NCBI RefSeq assembly: GCF_021919125.1
Contig: NZ_CP083439.1
Span: forward strand, 806,001 to 870,000
Reading direction: 5' to 3'
DNA: 64,000 nt
Source: Clavibacter sp. A6099
GTDB lineage: Bacteria > Actinomycetota > Actinomycetes > Actinomycetales > Microbacteriaceae
Part shown: positions 25,264 to 32,767 of the stretch, in pieces
Layout: each line of letters starts with the position of its first letter
Numbering within the stretch: the first letter of the stretch is position 1
Program-made: the position numbers and the translations under genes
The notes under the pieces: model-generated
Told to the model about the DNA's origin: nothing
Databases searched by the model: none
The model's input: only the letters and a program-made list of their open reading frames with translations

Positions 25264-26775
25264 ATGACCCCGCACGAGACCGACACGACCATCGACCCGA
25301 CCGTGGATCCCGCAGTCGCCGCGACCGTCGACGCCGTCGCCGCGCGCGCCGCCCTGGCCGCCGCGCCGCTCGCCGCCCTGGCGCCCGCCGCCCGTGCCCG
25401 CGCGCTCGACGCCGTCGCCGACGCGCTCGAGGCGATCCGCCCCGAGCTGCTGCCGGTGGCCGAGCGGGAGACCGCGCTCGCGCCCGGCCGCCTCGCCGGC
25501 GAGCTGACGCGCACGACCGTGCAGCTGCGGATCCTCGCGGCCGCCGTGCGCGACGGCCGCTACCTCGACGCCCGCATCGACCACGCGGACGCCGATGCGG
25601 CGCCCGCCCCGCGCCCCGACATCCGCCGGTACCTCGTGCCGGTGGGTCCGGTGCTCAACTTCGCGGCGTCGAACTTCCCGTTCGCGTTCTCCGTCGCGGG
25701 CGGAGACACGGCGTCGGCGCTCGCTGTCGGCTGCCCGGTGGTCGTGAAGGCGCACCCGGGTCACCCCGAGCTGTCGCGCCGGGTCGCCGAGGCCGCGTCC
25801 GCCGCGCTCGTGGCGGCGGGCCTCCCCGAGGGCACGCTCCAGCTCGTCGAGGGCGAGGAGGCGGGGCTCGCCGTGCTGCGCGACCCGCGCATCCGCGCCG
25901 CCACCTTCACGGGATCGCTCCGCGCCGGCCGCTTCCTCGCCGACGTCGCCGCCGCCCGCCCCGACCCGATCCCGTTCTTCGGCGAGCTCGGCAGCGTCAA
26001 CCCCGTCGTCATCACCGAGCGCGCCGCCGCCGAGCGCGGCGAGGACATCGCGTCGGCACTCGTGGCGAGCGCCGCCGGATCCGCCGGGCAGCTCTGCACC
26101 GCGCCCGGCATCGTGCTGATCCCCGCGGGCCACGGCCTCGACCCCGTCCTCGCGGAGGAGGCCGGCGCCGTCGCGCCGCACGGGATGCTCAACCCGAGGA
26201 TCGCCGAGGGCTACGCGGGCGGCCGTGCCGCCGCGATCGCGGTCGACGGCGTGCGCCTCGTCGCGGAGGGCCGCGCGCCCGCGGGCGACGACGGATCCGT
26301 GACCCCCACCGTGGCCGCCGTCTCGCTCGCCGACTTCGAGGCCGCGGCCGACGTGCTGCGCCACGAGGTCTTCGGGCCGTTCGCGCTCCTCGTCGAGTAC
26401 CCCGCGGGCACCGACCTCGCCGCGCTCGCCGCCTGCACGTTCCAGGGCGAGCTGACCGCGAGCGTCCACCTCGGCGCCGAGGAGGCCGATCCGGCCGCGG
26501 CCGAGCTGATCCGCGTGCTCGCCGCCCGCGCCGGCCGCGTGCTCGTCGACGCCTGGCCCACGGGCGTCTCCGTCACCGACGCGCAGCAGCACGGCGGACC
26601 CTGGCCCGCCACCACGCTCGACCGCGGCACGAGCGTCGGCACCGCGTCGCTCGACCGGCTGCTCCGCGGCGTCGCGTTCCAGGGCGTGCCCGACGCCCTG
26701 CTGCCGGAGCCGCTGCGCACCGCGAACCCGTGGGGCGTGCCCCAGCGGGTGAGCGCGCGCGGCGCCCGCGCCTGA
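25264..26775 (+). CDS. Alpha-ketoglutarate semialdehyde dehydrogenase (ALDH family)
   Basis: A 503-residue aldehyde dehydrogenase. Cys278 in GQLCTAPG is the nucleophile and Glu241 in FFGELGSVNP the general base. NFAASNFPFAFSVAGGDTAS and KAHPGHPE line the cofactor site. The ELGSVNP and GQLCTAPG forms are those of alpha-ketoglutarate semialdehyde dehydrogenases in the hydroxyproline and sugar-acid pathways. It completes the route, feeding 2-oxoglutarate into the TCA cycle. It has a strong GAGGAGAG site 25 bp after the epimerase stop. It is the last gene of the block; a 180-bp gap follows. Confidence 0.88.
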   Translation: MTPHETDTTIDPTVDPAVAATVDAVAARAALAAAPLAALAPAARARALDAVADALEAIRPELLPVAERETALAPGRLAGELTRTTVQLRILAAAVRDGRYLDARIDHADADAAPAPRPDIRRYLVPVGPVLNFAASNFPFAFSVAGGDTASALAVGCPVVVKAHPGHPELSRRVAEAASAALVAAGLPEGTLQLVEGEEAGLAVLRDPRIRAATFTGSLRAGRFLADVAAARPDPIPFFGELGSVNPVVITERAAAERGEDIASALVASAAGSAGQLCTAPGIVLIPAGHGLDPVLAEEAGAVAPHGMLNPRIAEGYAGGRAAAIAVDGVRLVAEGRAPAGDDGSVTPTVAAVSLADFEAAADVLRHEVFGPFALLVEYPAGTDLAALAACTFQGELTASVHLGAEEADPAAAELIRVLAARAGRVLVDAWPTGVSVTDAQQHGGPWPATTLDRGTSVGTASLDRLLRGVAFQGVPDALLPEPLRTANPWGVPQRVSARGARA

Positions 26776-26957
26776 CCCGCGCCGTCGCCGATCGGGTCGC
26801 CGGGTCGGCCCGTCGCTGAGGGTTCCCACAACCCGCGACCGCCTGCCGCGGGAGCGCGTTGGAGGCCCGCGACGTGTTTTTCGGCAGGTGGAGGATCCGT
26901 GCATAGCGTGGCGAGTGCCGGCAGGGATGCCGGCGCAGGCGACGGCACGGAGGATCC

Positions 26958-29189
26958 ATGGTCGACACGGCGGCACGAGGACGCACCACCCGCGGCACGA
27001 GGGGACGAGGCCCCGCCGCGGGTGCGCAGGACGGGGCTCGTGAGGCGGTGCTCCCCGAGGGCGCGCTCCGCGAGGCGGGCGTCCCGGTCGCGGGGGATGT
27101 CGACGCCGAGGTCGCGCTCGAGCTCGACCGCGCAGACGGCGATGCGGGGACCGACTCCGGCCCCCGCGTCGACGTCGAGGGCCTCGGTCGCGTGCTCCTC
27201 GGGCGCTGGGCGGACGTCCGCCGCTCGTCGCGCGAGCTGACCAGCCGCCCCGAGCTGCACCGCATCGAGGGCCTCGACATGCACCAGCACCGGGCGCGCG
27301 TGAGCGAGCAGCTGAAGATCCTCGTCGAGCACGGCGGCGTGCACCGCGCCTACCCGATGTCCGTCGGCGGGCTCGAGGACCACGGCGGCAACATCGCGGG
27401 CTTCGAGGAGCTCGTGGCGGCGGATCCGTCGCTCCAGATCAAGGCCGGCGTGCAGTGGGGCCTGTTCGGCTCCGCGGTGATGCACCTCGGCACGGAGCGC
27501 CACCACCGCGAGCTGCTGCCGGGGATCATGACGCTCGCGACGCCCGGCGCGTTCGCGATGACCGAGACCGGCCACGGTTCCGACGTCGCGAGCATCGGCA
27601 CGACCGCGACCTACGACCCCGAGACGGGCGAGTTCGACCTGCACACCCCGTTCCGCGCCGCGTGGAAGGACTACCTCGGCAACGCGGCCGTCGACGGCCG
27701 CGCGGCGACCGTGTTCGCGCAGCTCGTGACCCAGGGCGTCAACCACGGCGTGCACTGCTTCTTCGTGCCGCTGCGCGACGAGACGGGCGCGTTCCTGCCC
27801 GGCGTCGGCGGCGAGGACGACGGCCTCAAGGGCGGGCTCAACGGGATCGACAACGGCCGCCTCCACTTCGACCACGTGCGCGTGCCGCGCGCGAACCTCC
27901 TCAACCGCTACGGCGACGTGGCCGAGGACGGCGCCTACACGTCGGAGATCGCGAGCCCCGGCCGCCGCTTCTTCACGATGCTCGGCACGCTCGTGCAGGG
28001 CCGCGTCTCGCTCGACGGCGCGGCGACCAGCGCCGCGAAGATCGCGCTGCAGATCGCGATCACCTACGGCAACCAGCGTCGCCAGTTCGTCGCGGGCGGC
28101 ACCGACGAGGAGGTGCTGCTCGACTACCAGCGCCACCAGCGCCGGCTGATACCGCGCATCGCCACCACCTACGCCGCGTCCTTCGCGCACGAGAAGCTGC
28201 TCGTGCAGTTCGACTCGGTGTTCAGCGGGAAGACCGACACCGACCAGGACCGGCAGGACCTCGAGACCCTCGCCGCCGCGTTCAAGCCCCTCAGCACGTG
28301 GCACGCGCTCGACACGATCCAGGAGGCGCGCGAGGCGTGCGGCGGCCAGGGCTTCCTCGCCGAGAACCGGCTCGTCGGGCTCCGCGCCGACCTCGACGTC
28401 TACGCGACCTTCGAGGGCGACAACACCGTGCTCCTGCAGCTCGTCGCGAAGCGCCTGCTCACCGACGTCAACCGCCGGTTCGCGAAGGCCGACTTCGGGG
28501 TGCTCGCGCGGTACGCCGTGGAGCAGGCCGCGGATCGGACGCTCCGGTCGACGGGCCTCCGGACGCTCGGGCAGGCGCTCGCGGACCGCGGATCCACCGC
28601 CCGCTCCGTCGGGCAGCTCCGCGAGCCGGACACCCAGCGCGCGCTCCTGACGGGCCGGGTCGAGACCATGGTCGGCGAGATCGCGACCGCGCTCCGGGCC
28701 ACCCGCAAGATGCCGCCGGCCGAGGCCGCGGCGCTGTTCAACCGGCACCAGGACGCGCTCATCGACGCCGCCCGCGCGCACGCGCAGCTGCTGCAGTGGG
28801 AGGCCTTCACCGAGGCGCTGGATCCCGCGTCGGAGACCGGCCGGGCGATGGACGACGGCACGCGCCGCATCCTCACCTGGACCCGCGACCTGTTCGGCCT
28901 CCGCCTCATCGAGGACGACCTGGCCTGGTACCTGATCCACGGCCGCATCAGCTCTGCGCGCGCCCGCGCCGTCAGGGCGTACGTCGACCGGCTCGTCGCG
29001 CGCCTCCGCCCGCACGCGCAGGACCTCGTCGACTCCTTCGGCTACTCGGCGGCGCACGTCCGGGCTCCCGTCGCCTCCGGGGAGGAGCGCGACCGCCAGG
29101 ACGAGGCCCGCGCCTACCGCGACGCCCGTATCGCCGACGGCACGGCGCCGCGCATGGAGAAGAGCGAGAGGAAGGCGGCGAAGGGGTAG
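26958..29189 (+). CDS. Acyl-CoA oxidase/dehydrogenase family protein
   Basis: A 743-residue flavoprotein. The first ~90 residues are low-complexity, Gly/Arg then acidic. The acyl-CoA oxidase core follows: AMTETGHGSDVASI (FAD/substrate loop), the YGNQRRQF motif, EACGGQGFLAENRL, and TFEGDNTVLLQLVAKRLL, which carries the usual catalytic Glu region. Length and the final helical domain fit acyl-CoA oxidases rather than the ~390-residue dehydrogenases. It probably introduces the first double bond in fatty-acyl-CoA breakdown. GGAGG precedes ATG 26958. It stands alone, with no beta-oxidation genes beside it. Confidence 0.85.
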   Translation: MVDTAARGRTTRGTRGRGPAAGAQDGAREAVLPEGALREAGVPVAGDVDAEVALELDRADGDAGTDSGPRVDVEGLGRVLLGRWADVRRSSRELTSRPELHRIEGLDMHQHRARVSEQLKILVEHGGVHRAYPMSVGGLEDHGGNIAGFEELVAADPSLQIKAGVQWGLFGSAVMHLGTERHHRELLPGIMTLATPGAFAMTETGHGSDVASIGTTATYDPETGEFDLHTPFRAAWKDYLGNAAVDGRAATVFAQLVTQGVNHGVHCFFVPLRDETGAFLPGVGGEDDGLKGGLNGIDNGRLHFDHVRVPRANLLNRYGDVAEDGAYTSEIASPGRRFFTMLGTLVQGRVSLDGAATSAAKIALQIAITYGNQRRQFVAGGTDEEVLLDYQRHQRRLIPRIATTYAASFAHEKLLVQFDSVFSGKTDTDQDRQDLETLAAAFKPLSTWHALDTIQEAREACGGQGFLAENRLVGLRADLDVYATFEGDNTVLLQLVAKRLLTDVNRRFAKADFGVLARYAVEQAADRTLRSTGLRTLGQALADRGSTARSVGQLREPDTQRALLTGRVETMVGEIATALRATRKMPPAEAAALFNRHQDALIDAARAHAQLLQWEAFTEALDPASETGRAMDDGTRRILTWTRDLFGLRLIEDDLAWYLIHGRISSARARAVRAYVDRLVARLRPHAQDLVDSFGYSAAHVRAPVASGEERDRQDEARAYRDARIADGTAPRMEKSERKAAKG

Positions 29190-29259
29190 CCCGGGGCGCG
29201 CCGGCGCGTGCGGCGCCGCCTCCGCTTCGCCCACGACGACCGTGCGCGACAGGCAGGCA

Positions 29260-29607
29260 TCACACGGCGAGGAGGAGCCGCACCGCGGCCGACACCTCCG
29301 CCATGAGGTAGCCGGGGAGGTGGCCCACGGGGTGGGGCTCGATGGACTCGCGACTGACCGGCCCGATCTGAGGGACTACCGCCACCGAGTCCTTGTCCAG
29401 GCCTGACGCGGCCGCCGGGATGAACACGTTCCCCGGGAAGGCCTGGAGTCGCACCTGCGAGGTGAACGGGATCAGCACGATCGTGGCGACGCCGCTCTCG
29501 TTGAGCCAGTCGTCCTGGATGACGAGGGACGGCCGGATCTTCGCCGGCTCCGACCCTCTCGGAGCTCCGAAGTCGACCCACACGACGTCCCCGCGGGAGA
29601 TCACCAC
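29260..29607 (-). CDS. MazF/PemK-family toxin
   Basis: A 115-residue endoribonuclease-type toxin. ISRGDVVWVDFG, the KIRPSLVIQDD loop, VLIPFTSQV and the mid-protein GLDKDSVAVVPQI are the standard MazF fold pieces. The family cleaves mRNA at short sequences when the antitoxin is lost. It overlaps the antitoxin gene: GTG at 29607 gives a 7-bp overlap, while GTG at 29604 gives the common GTGA arrangement, so either start is possible. The ribosome site is weak, fitting translational coupling that keeps toxin below antitoxin. Confidence 0.85.
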   Translation of the reverse strand: MVISRGDVVWVDFGAPRGSEPAKIRPSLVIQDDWLNESGVATIVLIPFTSQVRLQAFPGNVFIPAAASGLDKDSVAVVPQIGPVSRESIEPHPVGHLPGYLMAEVSAAVRLLLAV

Positions 29608-29852
29608 TCCGAACCGGTCCGCGCGATGCGCTCCGACTCGCGCAGGAATTCCCCGCCCGCAGTGGGTTGTCCGACCTCGGCGATGGCAGCGTCCGCGAGG
29701 CGCGTCAGCTCCGCCTTGCCGGCTCCCTCCAGCTCATCGGCGAGCTTCTGTCCGGCGACGCGGTAGAACTCGGAGCGGGTCATCCCGAAGCGCTTGGCGA
29801 CGCGATCGAATCTCTCGAAGTCGACGTCCGGGACGGAGATGGCGGTCTTCAT
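29601..29852 (-). CDS. MazE-like ribbon-helix-helix antitoxin
   Basis: An 83-residue protein. MKTAISVPDVDFERFDRVAK forms the beta strand and first helix, and GMTRSEFYRVAGQKLADEL the second helix of a ribbon-helix-helix DNA-binding fold. The C-terminal third is charged and should wrap the toxin. It lies directly upstream of the MazF-like gene, overlapping it. The gene starts exactly where transcription is predicted to start, so it is probably leaderless and autoregulated through the palindrome over its promoter. Confidence 0.85.
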   Translation of the reverse strand: MKTAISVPDVDFERFDRVAKRFGMTRSEFYRVAGQKLADELEGAGKAELTRLADAAIAEVGQPTAGGEFLRESERIARTGSEW

Positions 29853-29859
29853 GGCCGCG

Positions 29860-29876
29860 AGTATAACCGGTCATAC
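29860..29876 (-). promoter_or_regulatory. Toxin-antitoxin promoter with overlapping palindromic operator
   Basis: On the minus strand TATACT (29865-29860) is a near-perfect -10, 7 bp from the antitoxin ATG. GTATAACCGGTCATAC (29861-29876) is a 16-bp palindrome with one mismatched pair covering this -10. Antitoxin or complex binding would shut the promoter off. Confidence 0.65.
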
Positions 29877-29936
29877 CCCGCTCGTCGGATCCTCCATCGG
29901 CCGTGGCCGTGGCCGTGGCCGGAGCCCGGGTCCCCG

Positions 29937-30728
29937 TCAGCGGGAGACGGGACGCGCGTCGCCCAGGAACGGCATGACCGCCTCGGCCCAGTGCGCGTGC
30001 ATCACGCGGTAGGAGAAGCGGTCGCGGACGTGCAGGCGCGTGCCGGAGATGTCGGGATAGGGCGCGTGGATGACGCCGCGCTCGGGGTCGTCGAGGAGCG
30101 CCGTCGCCCCGTTCAGCCGGGAGACCTGGGCCTGGAGGAGCTTCCGGGCGACCATCGGGATCGGCTGGAAGCGATCCATGGGCGGGATGCCCGTGAGGAC
30201 GATCCGGCACGCGTCGCCCGCCTGCGCGCGGATGCAGCCGACGATGACGGTCAGCCGGTCGAGCCACTCCTCGACCGACGTGGCGACGAGCACGTCGGGG
30301 ATGCCGAGGGCCACCACCGCGAGATCCAGGGGCGCCGCGGTGCGGCCGGCGACGGCTGTGGCGGCCTTGCGCGCCGTCATGTCGTACGCCGCGATGCTCT
30401 CCCACTCCACGCCACGGCCCGTCTGCGCCGCGCGCCGGGCGGCGATCTGCGCGGGCATGGCCATCCCGGCGAGGAGCACGCCGTACCCGGCGACGCCGAT
30501 GTCGCCGATGAACAGGACGCGCTCGGGATCCGGGCCCGGGGCCGTGGAGACGGCGTCGTGCTGCGGGAAGATCCCGGCCTCCATCTCGCGCATGTAGAGG
30601 AGGAGGTGCAGGCGCAGGGTGGGCCGCGCCACAGCGGCCACGGCGCCGTGGGCCAGCGGCGTCAGCGGCCGTAGCGCGGCGCGGGCGACGGTCCGTGGAG
30701 AGGGACGCCTCACGGGCAGGGCGGGCAA
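29937..30728 (-). CDS. SGNH-hydrolase-like protein lacking the usual catalytic serine
   Basis: A 263-residue protein that resembles GDSL/SGNH esterases. Block I reads RVLFIGDIGVAGYG where active enzymes have Gly-Asp-Ser, so the nucleophile position holds Ile. Block III is ALGIPDVL in place of Gly-x-Asn-Asp, and the C-terminal His occurs in YRVMHAHWAEAV. The N-terminus is basic with RPLTPLAHGAVAAVA, possibly membrane-associating. TTG at 30728 is preceded by GAGGA. It may be a non-catalytic binding protein or use another residue. The gene stands alone, divergent from the iminopeptidase with ~180 bp between. Confidence 0.65.
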   Translation of the reverse strand: MPALPVRRPSPRTVARAALRPLTPLAHGAVAAVARPTLRLHLLLYMREMEAGIFPQHDAVSTAPGPDPERVLFIGDIGVAGYGVLLAGMAMPAQIAARRAAQTGRGVEWESIAAYDMTARKAATAVAGRTAAPLDLAVVALGIPDVLVATSVEEWLDRLTVIVGCIRAQAGDACRIVLTGIPPMDRFQPIPMVARKLLQAQVSRLNGATALLDDPERGVIHAPYPDISGTRLHVRDRFSYRVMHAHWAEAVMPFLGDARPVSR

Positions 30729-30893
30729 TGGGTCCTCGTCTCAGGGCGGGGATGCGGTGGGTTCCCTCGCAGGGTACGCGGAGCGGGCCGCAGCGCCCAC
30801 CCGACCCGCGGATCGACGGGGCGGTCGGGGGTGCGCGGACACCGCCGCCCGGTGGGTGCGGCGTCGCTCGGCGGGCCCCGCGTCGCCCGCCCG

Positions 30894-30899
30894 TAGGCT
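30894..30899 (+). promoter_or_regulatory. -10 element of a leaderless iminopeptidase transcript
   Basis: TAGGCT matches TANNNT and is 6 bp from the ATG at 30906. No ribosome site is present in between. The -35 region is GC-rich without a consensus. Confidence 0.5.
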
Positions 30900-30905
30900 C
30901 GTCGC

Positions 30906-31874
30906 ATGCAGAGCCTCTTCCCCGAGATCGACCCGCACGACACCGGCATGCTCGACGTTGGGGACGGCCAGCTCCTCCACTGGGAGGTCTCGGGGAACCC
31001 GGACGGGATCCCCGTCGTCTTCCTGCACGGCGGTCCCGGTGGCGGCACGAGCCCGACCCACCGGCGCCTCTTCGACCCGGCCCGCTACCGCATCGTCCTC
31101 GTCGACCAGCGGGGCTGCGGCCGGAGCACGCCGCACGTGTCGACCCCGGAGGCGGACCTCTCCGTCAACACCACGTGGCACCTCGTGGCCGACCTCGAGC
31201 GGCTGCGCGAGCACCTGGGTGTGGAGCGCTGGCTGGTGTTCGGCGGATCCTGGGGCTCGACCCTGGCTCTCGCCTACGCCGAGACGCACCCGGCCCGCGT
31301 GACCGGCCTCATCCTCCGCGGCATCTTCACCCTCCGCGCGACCGAGCTCGACTGGTTCTACGAGGGGCCGGCCGGCATGGTCTACCCCGACGGCTGGGAG
31401 GCGTTCACGGCGCCCGTCCCCGGGGTGGAGCGCGGCGGGATCATCGCGGCGTACTCGCGGCTGCTCGCGGATCCCGACCCCGAGGTCCACGGGCCGGCGG
31501 CCGTCGCGTGGAGCACGTGGGAGGCGTCGGGCATCACGCTGCTGCCGAAGCCCGAGGTGGTCGCGCGGTTCGCCGAGCCGACGTACGCGCTGGCGTTCGC
31601 GCGCATCGAGAACCACTACTTCATGCACGGCGGCTGGATGGAGGACGGGCAGCTGATCCGCGACGCGCACCGCATCGCCGGCATCCCGACCGAGATCGTG
31701 CAGGGCCGCTACGACATGTGCACGCCGGCCGTCACCGCGTGGGACCTCCACCGGGCGCTGCCGGACGCGCGCTTCACGATGGTGCCCGACGCCGGGCACG
31801 CGTTCGACGAGCCGGGCATCCTCGACGCGCTCATCGCGGCGACCGAGCGCGCGGCGGACCGGCTGGCGGGCTAG
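30906..31874 (+). CDS. pip: Proline iminopeptidase, classical type
   Basis: A 322-residue serine peptidase (S33) of standard length. HGGPGGG forms the oxyanion loop, DQRGCGRSTPH follows, and the nucleophile elbow is GGSWGSTLAL. The Asp lies in GRYDMCTP and the catalytic His in PDAGHAFDEPG. It removes N-terminal proline from peptides in the cytosol. It is a second prolyl aminopeptidase in the window, of the short type, and is not part of the hydroxyproline cluster; it appears to be transcribed singly and without a leader. Confidence 0.93.
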   Translation: MQSLFPEIDPHDTGMLDVGDGQLLHWEVSGNPDGIPVVFLHGGPGGGTSPTHRRLFDPARYRIVLVDQRGCGRSTPHVSTPEADLSVNTTWHLVADLERLREHLGVERWLVFGGSWGSTLALAYAETHPARVTGLILRGIFTLRATELDWFYEGPAGMVYPDGWEAFTAPVPGVERGGIIAAYSRLLADPDPEVHGPAAVAWSTWEASGITLLPKPEVVARFAEPTYALAFARIENHYFMHGGWMEDGQLIRDAHRIAGIPTEIVQGRYDMCTPAVTAWDLHRALPDARFTMVPDAGHAFDEPGILDALIAATERAADRLAG

Positions 31875-31887
31875 CCGCGCATCCGCC

Positions 31888-31903
31888 CGGCCGCTAGCGG
31901 CCG
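31888..31903. terminator. Palindromic hairpin between convergent genes
   Basis: CGGCCG-CTAG-CGGCCG is a perfect 16-bp palindrome able to fold into a 6-bp stem with a CTAG loop. It spans the TagD-like stop codon (31894-31896) and lies 13 bp past the iminopeptidase stop. It could end both transcripts. Confidence 0.45.
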
Positions 31904-32391
31904 ACGAGCGCGGGGGAGCCGTGCGCGGCGGGCTGGGCCAGCGTCGCCGCGGGAGCCGCCGCGGGCGCGCCCACGCCGCTCAGGATGTCGAGCGCGCGCC
32001 GCAGCCGGGTGCTCGAGGTGTGCATCGTGTACGGGAAGTACACGACCTCCACGCCGACGGCCGCGAACTCGGCCTCGAGGCGCTCGCCCTTCGGGGTGCC
32101 GCGCCAGTCGTCGCCCTTGAAGAAGACGTCGAAGCCGACCTCGCGCCAGGTGTCGACCTTGTCCGGCAGCGTCTCCGCGCGGGCCTGGTCGACGTAGCTG
32201 ATGTGGCTCACGATCTCGAGGCGCTCGGCGAGCGGCACCACGGGCGTGATGCCCTTGTTGAGCTCGAGCATCTCGTCGGAGACGACGCCCGCGATGAGGA
32301 AGTCGCAGCGGCTCTTGGCGTGCTTGAGGATGTTGAGGTGTCCGACGTGGAAGAGGTCGAAGGCACCGGCGGCGTAGCCGATTCGGGTCAT
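31894..32391 (-). CDS. TagD-like cytidylyltransferase (glycerol-3-phosphate type)
   Basis: A 165-residue nucleotidyltransferase. GYAAGAFDLFHVGHLNIL holds the HxGH active site. The acceptor region FFKGDDWRGTPKG and the second nucleotide motif HTSSTRLRRAL are typical of glycerol-3-phosphate or related cytidylyltransferases. The last ~25 residues are an Ala/Pro tail not needed for the fold. CDP-glycerol or a related CDP-alcohol would be the product. A CDP-alcohol phosphotransferase gene lies 9 kb away inside the surface-polysaccharide cluster, so both may serve one polymer (inference). The ribosome site is poor. Confidence 0.8.
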   Translation of the reverse strand: MTRIGYAAGAFDLFHVGHLNILKHAKSRCDFLIAGVVSDEMLELNKGITPVVPLAERLEIVSHISYVDQARAETLPDKVDTWREVGFDVFFKGDDWRGTPKGERLEAEFAAVGVEVVYFPYTMHTSSTRLRRALDILSGVGAPAAAPAATLAQPAAHGSPALVGR

Positions 32392-32767
32392 GGCACACGT
32401 GTCTCGGGTCGTCCGCCGTCCGGGCGCGGGTACGCGCGGATGCGGGATCGGGTGCAGCCCGGTGCGGGTACGCCGGGCGGGGGCCTCCTGCTCCTCACGA
32501 CGCGGGTACGTCGGCCGCCCTGGGTGGGGGTGACGGGAGCGGGTGGACCTCCGGCGATCTTACGGGCGACCCGGCCGACCGCGGAAGCGGGATACCCGAA
32601 CGGGGGGCATCCCGGTGATCCCGGGGGCGCGCCCCCGTCGCGGCGGCCATGACCTCCATTCGGGGGACACAACAGGCTGTTTCTGGGTTACATTCAACGA
32701 ACCCCACCCGTCTGGTGGGTTTTCATCAGCCCGTCTGACGGACCGATCCGAGCGAGGACCCGCCCGC
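32392..32767. other. Intergenic region with promoter of the first beta-helix gene
   Basis: No gene is supported in these 376 bp between divergent genes. TACATT (32689-32694) is a plausible -10 for the beta-helix gene, within the most AT-rich part. A CCCACC/GGTGGG hairpin followed by four T (32703-32723) lies between it and the GAGGA ribosome site and might attenuate transcription. The support is weak. Confidence 0.35.

Noticed and set aside
32703-32723. Hairpin plus four T before the first beta-helix gene as a riboswitch or attenuator
   Set aside because: The stem is only 6 bp, no alternative pairing in the transcribed part was found, and no known aptamer pattern is visible.
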